A stretch of 52,758 nt of DNA from Gammaproteobacteria bacterium (GCA_013287085.1 JABDEM010000008.1:1-52758), one strand, 5' to 3'; positions 44,661 through 52,758 are shown, counted from the first letter of the stretch. Numbers and translations are program-made. Notes: generated by a model from the sequence alone, not told the origin.

Positions 44661-46475
44661 TTAATTCGGATGTAGACGTGGTGCAGCAGCCTTGCGATTC
44701 ACAATCTTTTGTAAGTTTTTTAACTTATCAGCAAAATTATTTGATAAAATACCATTTTTGATTTGGGGATGATTTAATGCATTATCGATGATGCTAGCTC
44801 TCTCTTTCCATGTGCTTTGTCGAGTTAATGTTTCATAGAAACTCTCTCTCACAACATAATCAAGTTCATCATAGCCAAAAAATGTAGATGATACCCAATT
44901 TCTTGTCTGGGGTTTTCTCTTATCCAGATATTTTTTCATCTCATCTAAGCCTTTTTGATACTCTTTTTCATCTTTTTCTGTGGTTAAGGTTTGAATGTCG
45001 ATAGATAACTTAGCTTTTAATAGGCTGATGTCTTGCGGCGTGAATTTAGCTAACTGCCATTCATCATTATTATCTGCTGGTTTTGGTTTACCCATTAAAT
45101 CAAGAATAAATGCAATTGCCATGGGATGAGGATTATCATTGCTTGAAACTGAAGGGCCAATGTCTAATCCTTTAGATTCTTCTGGTTCACTTGGTCTTAC
45201 TGCATTTTCTGCTAATACATACCCATAAAATTCCAATGCTCTTAATTGATATCTTTTTTTGGTTAATTCATCCGCTGTTTTTTTAGCTTGCAGGGCAAAA
45301 TAATCACCTACATCTAAACAATTTTCATCCGGTAAAATCATATTTCTATTGCCTGATACATGAAGAGGTTCATAGCGACTTCGCTTTTCTTCCTCATATT
45401 CAGTTTCAAGATAGGTTGCTTCTACTGAAGCTTTAAGTGTCATTAGTGTTTGTCGATGCTCTACTATTTGAGCTGAGTATTCATTCTTAACTTCATCGAT
45501 TGCATCAGCAAGAATGTTGATCCATGCCTCACGATTAAAAAACTCTTCCCCTGAATGCATTTTTTTCTTTATTTGGCCCCTACAAAAATCGATAAATTCG
45601 ATAGGATTTGTTTTAATTGAATATCTTGGATTTCTAACAAACTGAGCGGTGTTTAAAAAAACATTTGCTACATCAACTCCGTAATCACCTTTACTTTTAA
45701 GTAATTCACCAATCTGGTTTATTCGCAAATCGTGGTCTATTCCTTGAAGAGAAAGCGGTGCCTTTAATAAAAGGCTAAGTACAATGCTAGGATCCTGATG
45801 TTCCGCAGCATATTCGAATGCTGATTTATCTTTATATAGGTAAGGACATAATATGCCAAGCGTGTGCTCATCTAAACAATCAATTAAAATTCTCACATCG
45901 TCTAATTCTTGATAGATAAACGCATTATGTAAAAATGATGGCTCTGGTTCTGGGACCAAAGAGTAAATTCCGGTTGGAAATATTGCAGATAGCGCTCTTT
46001 TAAATTTTTCTTTATCTACTTTTCTTATAAAAGCCTGAAATTGCTCGTTTGTTCCTCCTTCTCCTTCGGCTCTAAACTCCGGCGATCTCTCTATCCGCCC
46101 TAAAAAAAATATCTTGCTATTTGAACAAGCAAATAGCTCCGCTAGTATGCTACCGTCAATTTCTTCGAGTAGTATTGATAACAATGTTGGATACTGTGCA
46201 ATATCACCAATATTAAGATACGTTATACATGTTTTGTCATTTATTAATTTTTTGACTACTTTTCTAAAATATTCTGGTCTTTCGAAAGCTAGATCCAGCT
46301 GGTCACCAACCACTATCAAATAAGCGCGCACATAGGATGTGATCTGACTGAAATCTGTTGTAGCAGCCAGCAAACGGTCGAACTGTTCGTGAGTCAGTTT
46401 ACTCCACATATCTTTACCAATATCATTAAGAGTCCGTGCAGTAGTTGGATCACCATCAAGCCAACGTTCAATCAT
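44661..46475 (-). CDS. 604-aa protein of unknown function, candidate effector
   Basis: No recognised enzyme domain. Residues about 180-260 have ankyrin-like spacing (FLHNAFIYQELDDVRILIDC, SAFEYAAEHQDPSIVLSLLL). The middle (about 335-385) is a charged coiled-coil candidate (EVKNEYSAQIVEHRQTLMTL). The C-terminus is basic and ends in KAAAPRLHPN. Soluble, with no signal peptide. The ribosome-binding site is weak (GGGG). A PmrA-box promoter with two perfect half-sites precedes it, the best reason to regard it as a secreted effector. Confidence 0.75.
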   Translation of the reverse strand: MIERWLDGDPTTARTLNDIGKDMWSKLTHEQFDRLLAATTDFSQITSYVRAYLIVVGDQLDLAFERPEYFRKVVKKLINDKTCITYLNIGDIAQYPTLLSILLEEIDGSILAELFACSNSKIFFLGRIERSPEFRAEGEGGTNEQFQAFIRKVDKEKFKRALSAIFPTGIYSLVPEPEPSFLHNAFIYQELDDVRILIDCLDEHTLGILCPYLYKDKSAFEYAAEHQDPSIVLSLLLKAPLSLQGIDHDLRINQIGELLKSKGDYGVDVANVFLNTAQFVRNPRYSIKTNPIEFIDFCRGQIKKKMHSGEEFFNREAWINILADAIDEVKNEYSAQIVEHRQTLMTLKASVEATYLETEYEEEKRSRYEPLHVSGNRNMILPDENCLDVGDYFALQAKKTADELTKKRYQLRALEFYGYVLAENAVRPSEPEESKGLDIGPSVSSNDNPHPMAIAFILDLMGKPKPADNNDEWQLAKFTPQDISLLKAKLSIDIQTLTTEKDEKEYQKGLDEMKKYLDKRKPQTRNWVSSTFFGYDELDYVVRESFYETLTRQSTWKERASIIDNALNHPQIKNGILSNNFADKLKNLQKIVNRKAAAPRLHPN

Positions 46476-46513
46476 ACTTTTAACCCCGTTTTATACATTT
46501 TATATAGAAAAGA

Positions 46514-46546
46514 ACTATACATTAGAAACCTTAAGGTTTTCTTAAG
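46514..46546 (-). promoter_or_regulatory. PmrA-box promoter (CTTAAG-N5-CTTAAG-N10-TATAGT)
   Basis: Perfect minus-strand half-sites at 46541-46546 and 46530-46535, then TATAGT (46514-46519) after 10 bp. The gene starts at 46475. Confidence 0.82.
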
Positions 46547-46589
46547 GTTTTAACTTATTGATATTATAGATATTTTTTTAAAGAGTGTT

Positions 46590-47627
46590 TTAATATCGAT
46601 GCGGATCAATTAGCTGGTTTGCTAAGTCTTCTATATTATTTGATCGCATAACCTTAGTATAAAAAAGATGCGAATTGCTGTTGCGTAAATATCGATAACT
46701 AATCGCTAATTGAAGCTCAGCAATTTGCTTCATCACCTTCAGAGCTTCATCTTTGCTATGAATATTTATTTTTTCATCCTTACGCATAGCTTTAATACCG
46801 CGAGGGACTTCGTTACCCCAAAGTTTGTTGCTATTAATTAAGCGCATAACTCTAATGGTACTGTTTGAGGGAGTTGATGAATCATATGCTATGACTAGTT
46901 CGTCTATCTCTTTAATTAAATACTGTTTATCATTTAAAAACTTTCTTAAATATAATCTCCGCTCATCTTCATTTTTTTTAGGCGGATAAAGCTCTTCAAG
47001 ATTTTTCAATAGCCAACGAAAAGGGCCTGATACTTCATTACTCTCGTATCCCCACAAATAAAAATTAGTAGAAAATAGGTAAATAGAAATATCTTCTATT
47101 ATTTCTGCAACCTCTACATCGCTCAAAGGAACTTTTTGAAATTGGATATACCATTTCTTTAATTGCGTATAGTATGAACCAGCATTGGTACCTAGATCAA
47201 TTCTTCTAGTCCGCTCTTTTAACTGACCAAAAGCATCCTTGATGAGTTCCAAAGCTCGTTTTTGTTGTGCGGGATAGCTTAATGTCAATTTTTTAGGTAT
47301 ACGCAGTTTTCTATCTTCCAAAATTCCTAACTTTTCTCCCAAATAGCAAAAAGCACCGGTTAAAAACCATGTTCCATCAGCGACCCCGATAAGACCAAAA
47401 AAAACAGCAATACCTGCTAGAGTCGCAACTGTTATTGCCAAAGCGGGTCCCCCTATCCCACCTAACACAGGCAATGCCCACCACTTGAGAATCAATGGCC
47501 ATAAGTAAATTATTCCTAAATGAATACAGCTCCCTAAACAGGATAAACAAGCAAGTGTTGCTACCCCCCAAGATGCCCAGGGATGATATGCTGCTGAATC
47601 ACATATTTTTCTGAATAATTCGCCCAT
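46590..47627 (-). CDS. Membrane-anchored protein of unknown function
   Basis: 345 aa. The first 95 residues hold three hydrophobic segments (about 17-40, 42-60 and 62-92, Gly/Ala-rich), followed by a 250-residue soluble, helical domain rich in charged residues. No signal-peptidase site is evident and no family is recognised. The layout, an N-terminal membrane bundle plus a cytosol-facing domain, fits either a bacterial inner-membrane protein or an effector inserted into a host membrane. The ribosome-binding site is poor and there is no PmrA box. It follows the methyltransferase gene by 86 bp on the same strand. Confidence 0.7.
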   Translation of the reverse strand: MGELFRKICDSAAYHPWASWGVATLACLSCLGSCIHLGIIYLWPLILKWWALPVLGGIGGPALAITVATLAGIAVFFGLIGVADGTWFLTGAFCYLGEKLGILEDRKLRIPKKLTLSYPAQQKRALELIKDAFGQLKERTRRIDLGTNAGSYYTQLKKWYIQFQKVPLSDVEVAEIIEDISIYLFSTNFYLWGYESNEVSGPFRWLLKNLEELYPPKKNEDERRLYLRKFLNDKQYLIKEIDELVIAYDSSTPSNSTIRVMRLINSNKLWGNEVPRGIKAMRKDEKINIHSKDEALKVMKQIAELQLAISYRYLRNSNSHLFYTKVMRSNNIEDLANQLIDPHRY

Positions 47628-47695
47628 AAAATACTTATATCACGCTCTGGCACATGCTAAGCCAGTTGAAACAACCATCGATTTTTGACAGAGAA

Positions 47696-47710
47696 GGACT
47701 TGGCCCTGTT
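47696..47710. repeat. Partial copy of the inverted-repeat arm
   Basis: GGACTTGGCCCTGTT resembles GGGCTTGACCCTGTT at 37843-37857 (13 of 15 bases). It lies between the methyltransferase stop and the membrane-protein gene. Confidence 0.45.
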
Positions 47711-47713
47711 ATC

Positions 47714-49186
47714 TCATTTTCTCATATTTTTTTGTTTTTTTTCTTCTATAACTTCAGCGGAATAAACTTTTTTACTTCCCCCAAAAAAACGAGTGGGTGA
47801 ATCTGCCGCGATAGCGTTCGTTTGAACTAAAACTTTAAAGTTTCGAGCCCGATCAACATAAGAGTTTCTATCACTAGGAGTCAACATTTTGTTAATATCT
47901 GCATTGGGTGGCAACATCTGTGGTAATTCACCGTAATGCAAAACGGATAAACCCACTTCTCTCCCTGAATCCGCTACCAGGGAATAATCTACATGAGTCG
48001 TAATATCAATAAAACCAGGATCGGCATCCGGATTATTGCCAGGTTTCGTATTTCCATGCGCTGCCTTTGCAGCCGTACTTCCAAAAGTAGTATAACCCCA
48101 ACCCATTTCTGTAAAGGTCTCGCCATAATCCACAGTAATGACATGTCCACCCGCGGTTAATACAGATTTAACACTTTGCATAAAAGGTAGAATACCTAAA
48201 CACGGATAAATAAGCCCTTCAGATTTACCGTAGTGCGGATGTCTTTTGAAAAAATCCGCTAACGGAGGGCAAAAGCTGATATCTACTTGCGCATGACCTA
48301 TTGCAAACACCTTCTGGTTAGGGTCATTTTCACGCACATAAACTTTATGGAGTTTAAAAAAATCTTCTCCAGAAAGATAAATCGGTGTAAAAGATTGTTC
48401 TTCATCAGGTGGCGTCTTAAAATAAATGGCCTTGTTTTGATTAAAAACGTCTAGCATGTTTTGATATTCAATAGTCTTTCGTATCAACTCTTTCAAATCC
48501 AAACCAGCTTCTTTGATATAAGGCTCTCCTGCTATGAGGTCGATCATGGGGACAGCGAGACCCAGCACCTTTGATCCGCCATTTACCTCCACCTCTTCTA
48601 CCCTGAACATATCAACCAACTCAACGCTAAAAACGGCTGACATTTTTTCTTCAGGAAATATAGCAGCTAAATTGGTAGCGTCACCTTGATGAATATGTAC
48701 TTTTTCATTGAATCTTTCTGTCTTTTCTCTTTGACGATCAACTAATGCGGGAGAAATTTCAACAATATGATATTGGATAACAGAGAAAAAATCTGCCCAT
48801 TGCGGAAATGAAGCACTCATCCTGCTAATCACTGCAAGAATGTTGACACACAAATCACCGTTTCCCGCCCCACACTCTAAAACATTAAACTGACTTCGTT
48901 CAGCCGCTTTTTCCTCCGAGGAACTTTTTTCTGAATGCTCTTTCCATACGCTAAATAATTGATGGGCAAATGAAGCAGCCAAATATTCACTGTAGGCAGG
49001 AATTGATGCTAAGGTTAAAAAAGTATCACCAAATTTGACTTTGCCAGTCGTGTAAAAACCAGTGGGACCGAGTTGCAAATCAAAATAAAAATCACCATTA
49101 GTGGGCCAGATCTTTACCGCTGCTTCACTCGCTGTTTTTAGAGTATAAGTTACCTCTTTTGCCTCATGTTCACGTGCACTTATCAT
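47714..49186 (-). CDS. MidA/NDUFAF7-family SAM-dependent methyltransferase
   Basis: 490 aa. The class I SAM-binding motif is VLECGAGNGDLCVNIL (Glu104, Gly106/108/110), followed by HIVEISPALVDRQ. Before it, TTGKVKFGDTFLTLASIPAY matches the conserved N-terminal segment of the family. Near 350-420, HVITVDYGE, then DITTHVDYSLVAD and LSVLHYGELP, complete the pattern. Mitochondrial NDUFAF7 methylates an arginine of complex I subunit NDUFS2. Bacterial relatives have mostly unknown targets. The usual bacterial protein is about 350-400 aa, so this one carries insertions. It is 7 bp downstream of the cyclin-like gene, and the AGGAGGG ribosome-binding site lies in that junction. Confidence 0.82.
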   Translation of the reverse strand: MISAREHEAKEVTYTLKTASEAAVKIWPTNGDFYFDLQLGPTGFYTTGKVKFGDTFLTLASIPAYSEYLAASFAHQLFSVWKEHSEKSSSEEKAAERSQFNVLECGAGNGDLCVNILAVISRMSASFPQWADFFSVIQYHIVEISPALVDRQREKTERFNEKVHIHQGDATNLAAIFPEEKMSAVFSVELVDMFRVEEVEVNGGSKVLGLAVPMIDLIAGEPYIKEAGLDLKELIRKTIEYQNMLDVFNQNKAIYFKTPPDEEQSFTPIYLSGEDFFKLHKVYVRENDPNQKVFAIGHAQVDISFCPPLADFFKRHPHYGKSEGLIYPCLGILPFMQSVKSVLTAGGHVITVDYGETFTEMGWGYTTFGSTAAKAAHGNTKPGNNPDADPGFIDITTHVDYSLVADSGREVGLSVLHYGELPQMLPPNADINKMLTPSDRNSYVDRARNFKVLVQTNAIAADSPTRFFGGSKKVYSAEVIEEKKQKNMRK

Positions 49187-49193
49187 ACGGTTC

Positions 49194-50018
49194 TTACCCT
49201 CCTAAATTTATTTTGCTAGCGCTTCTACGACACAGCGGATTCAAACCCAAAGCGGGTAAGCGTTGTAGCGGAAACATACTACCTGCTGATACTTTTAATA
49301 CTTCACTATTTTTTTTGGGTCCCAGTAATAGCTTGGGAGTTTTTTCAACGGCAGGCAATTCTTTAATTTTTCCAAAATCTATAAACATATCTGATTCTCT
49401 AGCCTTAAATTTATTGAAATAATAATCTCTCTGGAAAGCTTTTAACTCATTAGCATACTTTAGAACTTCCAGAAAATAATCATTAAACATCTCGATATCA
49501 ATAAATAAATCAAAATGAAGAGAAAACACCAAATCAATTTCCATTTCGTTCATTTCATCTACTGAAACTCCAGTAAGTCTTGCATGATAAGCATTGTTAA
49601 AATGCTTATCCGCATGGACTTTTGTTGCTACCCTTAGGGCTGTCGCTATCAATCGATGTAGCATAAACGGGTCTATTGTTCTTGGGACATCTTGAGCCAC
49701 TATAAATCGATCTATATAGATTAATGCCATAATAAGATGAGTATATTCAACACCACCCCATTTCATATAACGTAAAAGATAATCTTCAATTGAAACTGAA
49801 GGGACGCTAAGCCCGTGAAACCTAGTTCTATTTATTGGGTCAGGTAATAGTGGATTCTGTTTTGCGAGTGTTTCCAAAATGAGAGCCAATGATTCAGCCA
49901 TTCGCTTTTCAAAAATAGCTGTCTCTTCATCTAAAATAGTGAGGCTATTTATTTTTGAAGTTTGTTCGTTTTCTTTTGCTTCCTTACTTATTACAACACT
50001 TGAACCGCTCGCAGCCAT
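49194..50018 (-). CDS. PHO80-type (P/U family) cyclin-like protein, candidate effector
   Basis: 274 aa from the ATG at 50018 (GAGG upstream). Residues about 65-190 follow the eukaryotic PHO80-like cyclin box almost motif by motif: FHGLSVPSVSIEDYLLRYMK, ALIYIDRFI, HRLIATALRVATKVHADKHF, NNAYHARLTGVSVDEMNEME and FSLHFDLFI. The lysine (Lys133) and glutamate (Glu160) that in cyclin A contact the kinase PSTAIRE helix are both present. Cyclins activate cyclin-dependent kinases, which bacteria lack, so the partner should be a host CDK. The N-terminal 60 residues and the C-terminal 80 (basic, with RRSASK) are unassigned. Operonic with the methyltransferase. Confidence 0.82.
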   Translation of the reverse strand: MAASGSSVVISKEAKENEQTSKINSLTILDEETAIFEKRMAESLALILETLAKQNPLLPDPINRTRFHGLSVPSVSIEDYLLRYMKWGGVEYTHLIMALIYIDRFIVAQDVPRTIDPFMLHRLIATALRVATKVHADKHFNNAYHARLTGVSVDEMNEMEIDLVFSLHFDLFIDIEMFNDYFLEVLKYANELKAFQRDYYFNKFKARESDMFIDFGKIKELPAVEKTPKLLLGPKKNSEVLKVSAGSMFPLQRLPALGLNPLCRRSASKINLGG

Positions 50019-50164
50019 TCGCAACCTCGGGCGTAATTATAATTTTAATATAAGAATTGTGGCTAAATTGTATCATAATTAAGCAGGAAAACAATGGGAA
50101 AAAGATTGACAGTATAAGTAATTAGTTCAAAAATACCCCTGTTTTATTGGATAAAGAGAAATTT

Positions 50165-51610
50165 ATGGAATCAAGCAGATCATTACCCCATAGTGATGAT
50201 GAATCAAAATCACCCGAGACACACAAGCGTAGAAGATATTTAGATTCAAGTGACTCTGATGATGAGCCTTACTATTGGGGTTTATATCGTTTTGTTTGTC
50301 GACATATAAATCCTCAAGCTCAAATTTTTAATATCGAAAACATTGAAAAAATTACTTCAGAAGAAATCCACATTCTTCCTGAAACGGAAGAAAGAATTAT
50401 TGCTATTTTTAACTATTTAATGACTTCTAAAGAGAGCTTAGATACGATTCTTGCTGAATTAGTTTTTGGTTTATTTAAAAAATTTCCTCCCGACTTAAAA
50501 GTTAAAATCAATGATACTTTTACAACCTTAACCTATGATCCCTCAAAAATGGTTCACTCGGTCATTGCACAACTTGTTATAGATGAAGAAGACACTTCAT
50601 CCCCTCTTGACGCGCTTTTAGTAGAAGCGAATCACTCTAGCCCAGAAGCTTCTTATCAATTGGCGCTCTATTATAAAAACCATGAAGATCGTTATTTATT
50701 TTGGCTAAAACGTGCTGCTCAAAACAATCATATTCAGGCTATTTTTGATTTAGCCATTAAAAATTATAATTTGTGTTTACACGAAGCAGATCTTGATCTG
50801 AGAAATAATTATTTGCTTAACTCTGCTACCTTGTTACTATTTTTATTAAAAGAATTCCCCAAGGCCCCAATAGGCAAAGAGGTGAATGATTTTTTAAATT
50901 TTCCTGCTCCTAAATTACGGCTTCAAGGAGAAATAAATAAATTGAGTTTCTTGCCTCAAGAAGTCGTAGATAAAAGCTATAGCTTGGCCATTATGACTCG
51001 AATGACTTTAGAAACAGAACTTGAGCAAAATGAAGTGATAAAAGAATGGCGATCTTCATCCGCAGTTGTTCTAAAACACTCATCTAAGGTTCAATCCTAT
51101 GCGGCAGGAGGAATGGCCGATATTGCCAGCCAAATATATCAAATAAAAGATTTCTCTGAAAAAGCTTATAAAAAAAGCTCAATCTATTATGTTAGAATTG
51201 CAGCAAAAGGGGGAAATAGTTTAGCTTATCTCAATCTCGCCTCTTATTATGTTGCACACGAACAATTTCACTATGCAGCCGCCTTATTAAATACCCTAAA
51301 TAATTGTCACCGAGATGCAGAAGATATAGTCAGAATAAAAGTGAGAGCTTACTTTAAACAGCTCCCAGTGAAAATATCAGAACGTATCAAAATTGAAATT
51401 AGTCAATTTTCAAAATTATCAACTGATGGTAAAAAAGAGGTTCTATCTGCAGCCATTAAAGGAGATGCAAAACCAAAATCGGTTCCGGCTAGAATCGAGC
51501 GCGCTCCAAAGAAACAAGCGAATGGCCCAGAATTTAAGTTCGGTGGTGCTGCAGCCGCTGCACCACGTATACAATCATCATCCGTACCAAACCCTGGGAT
51601 ACGTCTTTAG
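50165..51610 (+). CDS. Sel1-repeat protein with N-terminal NLS-like cluster, candidate effector
   Basis: 481 aa from the ATG at 50165; the upstream TTG has no better signal. Residues 21-24 are KRRR, followed at 29-34 by SDSDDE: a basic cluster next to an acidic Ser tract that resembles a nuclear-localisation signal with a CK2-type phospho-site. Residues about 160-260 and 310-400 hold Sel1-like helical repeats (SPEASYQLALYY, YLFWLKRAAQNNHIQAIFDL, YVRIAAKGGNSLAYLNLASY), which serve as protein-binding scaffolds. The C-terminal tail is basic and Ala-rich. No signal peptide. Its stop overlaps the stop of the converging GHKL gene by 3 bp. Confidence 0.75.
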   Translation: MESSRSLPHSDDESKSPETHKRRRYLDSSDSDDEPYYWGLYRFVCRHINPQAQIFNIENIEKITSEEIHILPETEERIIAIFNYLMTSKESLDTILAELVFGLFKKFPPDLKVKINDTFTTLTYDPSKMVHSVIAQLVIDEEDTSSPLDALLVEANHSSPEASYQLALYYKNHEDRYLFWLKRAAQNNHIQAIFDLAIKNYNLCLHEADLDLRNNYLLNSATLLLFLLKEFPKAPIGKEVNDFLNFPAPKLRLQGEINKLSFLPQEVVDKSYSLAIMTRMTLETELEQNEVIKEWRSSSAVVLKHSSKVQSYAAGGMADIASQIYQIKDFSEKAYKKSSIYYVRIAAKGGNSLAYLNLASYYVAHEQFHYAAALLNTLNNCHRDAEDIVRIKVRAYFKQLPVKISERIKIEISQFSKLSTDGKKEVLSAAIKGDAKPKSVPARIERAPKKQANGPEFKFGGAAAAAPRIQSSSVPNPGIRL

Positions 51611-52758
51611 CTACGTTTTCGTTTTGGTGAAGTTTCAGGCTCGTCTTCATCAGAACTTGATGAGTCTGAAGCTACATAAGCTGCAGCTAAGAGTTTAGCT
51701 CGAGCAACATAATCATCTGTGGCACCTGATGAGGATGGAGCAGTCGCTAACATAGGCGTATCATCGTCTTGAGCTGCAGGTAAATTTTCTTGTCGCACCG
51801 GAGATGCGACTCTGCCTAATTTGAATGTGCCCATTAGTTCCGCTGTTGAACTCAATGGTGAAAATAGTAACTCTTGTTTAGGGTTATGGGTAGTTGAGTA
51901 AATAATAACAGTAGCTCCGCGACACTCTTTATTATTATGGAAATCTACTCCACCTTTATCGTAAGCATTGTTCAGATTTCTGTGGACAGCAGCTAAACCC
52001 CTACCCGCTCCACCAAAACTTCTCCCCACTTTTTTTTCAGATCTAATTTTTTGCAACTGAATTTCTTTTTTGTCAGGATCTTGTTCATCAATGGCAACCA
52101 GTCTAGTGCCATAAGAAACGCGTTTAGTACAATCTTGATCTTGGAAAAACTCTTTAGGAAATCCAGTGCCATTATCTTTTAAATAAATTTCTACACCTTC
52201 TTCTTTTTCACTAATGCTCAGCAGAATTGTTGTTGCCTCCGCATCCACCCAATTTTTAATGAATTCAGGAATATTTTTTTGGAAGATTTTCATAGCAGGA
52301 GAATTTAAAATTCTTTCTGGAATGACTGTACCTGCAGGTGGAAATTCAAATCCTTCCTGCATGGTGAGGCCATATACCCTTGATACTGGCTTCATTAGAA
52401 ATCGCAATGTAATTTGTTCAGCCTTAATTAATTCTCTTGTTTCTAACTCTTTTGATATAAGAAGCACTTCTTTTACTGTTTTAATTGGTTGCACTGAAGC
52501 ATCTCCTTGCTGCAAACTAATTTGTTGTTGTAGCGCTTCTTCTAAGCCTTTTTCTTGTAATTTTTCGGTAAGACTTTTAAAGGTAGTTGATTGATAATTC
52601 CATTTTTCTTTTTTCTCCCGCAATAAAAGATTAACGTTGTCATCGCTTTCTTGAGAGACGACTTCCTGAATATTTCTTGATAGTGGGTTGGATAATTGTA
52701 ATGCTGCTTGTTCCACACTTTCTCTGTCAATGCCAGATGCAGCAACAGTTTCTTTTGC
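51607..52758 (-). CDS. GHKL-ATPase domain protein with C-terminal NLS-like tail (5' end beyond window)
   Basis: The frame is open to the window end, so the start is missing; the GTG at 52716 is internal or at best an alternative. Over about 120 residues it has the Bergerat ATP-binding fold: an N-box helix (EFIKNWVDAEATTI), the G1 box DNGTGFP, and the lid/G2 segment GGAGRGLAAVHRNL, followed by RGATVIIY. That is the histidine-kinase-like ATPase pattern, but no phospho-acceptor HisKA segment or receiver is visible in the part present. The C-terminus is a Ser/Asp/Glu tract (SSSSDEDEPE) and then PKRKRS, which looks like a monopartite nuclear-localisation signal. It could be an exported ATPase or kinase aimed at the host nucleus; its substrate is unknown. 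Confidence 0.75.
   Translation of the reverse strand, partial: AKETVAASGIDRESVEQAALQLSNPLSRNIQEVVSQESDDNVNLLLREKKEKWNYQSTTFKSLTEKLQEKGLEEALQQQISLQQGDASVQPIKTVKEVLLISKELETRELIKAEQITLRFLMKPVSRVYGLTMQEGFEFPPAGTVIPERILNSPAMKIFQKNIPEFIKNWVDAEATTILLSISEKEEGVEIYLKDNGTGFPKEFFQDQDCTKRVSYGTRLVAIDEQDPDKKEIQLQKIRSEKKVGRSFGGAGRGLAAVHRNLNNAYDKGGVDFHNNKECRGATVIIYSTTHNPKQELLFSPLSSTAELMGTFKLGRVASPVRQENLPAAQDDDTPMLATAPSSSGATDDYVARAKLLAAAYVASDSSSSDEDEPETSPKRKRS

Noticed and set aside
50025-50080. CTTAAT upstream of the cyclin-like gene as a seventh PmrA box
   Set aside because: Only one half-site is present; the position 5 bp upstream is unrelated to the consensus and the spacing to a -10 does not fit.
1-52758. 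CRISPR arrays, tRNA or rRNA genes, integrases or complete insertion sequences
   Set aside because: No regularly spaced repeats, tRNA-like cloverleaf sequences, rRNA segments or transposase/integrase motifs were seen on reading both strands; this was visual and not an exhaustive search.

Overview
The window is an AT-rich gammaproteobacterial segment of about 53 kb. It begins with ordinary housekeeping genes and then becomes a dense run of large, eukaryote-like, probably secreted proteins. Pointers to a Legionellales-type intracellular bacterium (Legionella, Coxiella, Berkiella, Aquicella and relatives) are a YceF-type Maf protein, a short 6S RNA, F-box, ankyrin, Sel1, OTU, SNARE and cyclin-like proteins, and promoters that match the PmrA box controlling Dot/Icm effectors in Legionella and Coxiella. 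The genus cannot be fixed from sequence reading alone. Nuclear-localisation-like tails and a cyclin would suit an intranuclear lineage such as Berkiella, but that is inference.

Layout. 1-4.4 kb: end of ribBA, yceF, a secreted MTAN-like nucleosidase, OsmC, a VapC/AbrB toxin-antitoxin pair with a palindromic operator, a DJ-1/PfpI protein and CsbD. 4.4-7.5 kb: a PRPP-synthetase fragment, 6S RNA, a small membrane protein, a receiver-GGDEF-EAL protein with degenerate active sites, and a 65-aa protein. 7.6-25.4 kb: a TPR-ankyrin protein, a 2352-aa multidomain protein (nucleotidyltransferase, possible kinase-like region, LRR, HEAT, OTU protease), a cysteine protease/ankyrin/zinc phospholipase-like protein, an FMN reductase, and a 1564-aa protein with a duplicated module. 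25.5-34.4 kb: MATE transporter, secreted protein, papain-like protein, an R-SNARE-like protein, and two unrecognised proteins. 34.7-41 kb: two paralogous PAS-LuxR regulators around two F-box proteins. 41-47.6 kb: FAD monooxygenase with a glycine-rich membrane tail, a secreted protein and two unknowns. 47.7-52.8 kb: a MidA/NDUFAF7-like methyltransferase in an operon with a PHO80-type cyclin, then a tail-to-tail Sel1 protein and GHKL ATPase, each carrying a basic NLS-like cluster beside a Ser/Asp tract.

The most useful unifying signal is regulatory. Six of the large genes (starts at 20742, 30204, 31638, 37464, 43557 and 46475) are preceded by the same promoter architecture: two CTTAAG-like half-sites exactly 5 bp apart, then exactly 10 bp to a -10-like hexamer. 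This is the layout of a PmrA-activated promoter and marks these genes as one co-regulated set, probably effectors of a Dot/Icm-type secretion system encoded elsewhere. The most striking single proteins are the R-SNARE mimic (with a correctly placed zero-layer arginine), the cyclin, the OTU/nucleotidyltransferase giant and the zinc-phospholipase/cysteine-protease fusion. Together they suggest a toolkit aimed at host vesicle fusion, ubiquitin, lipid and cell-cycle control.
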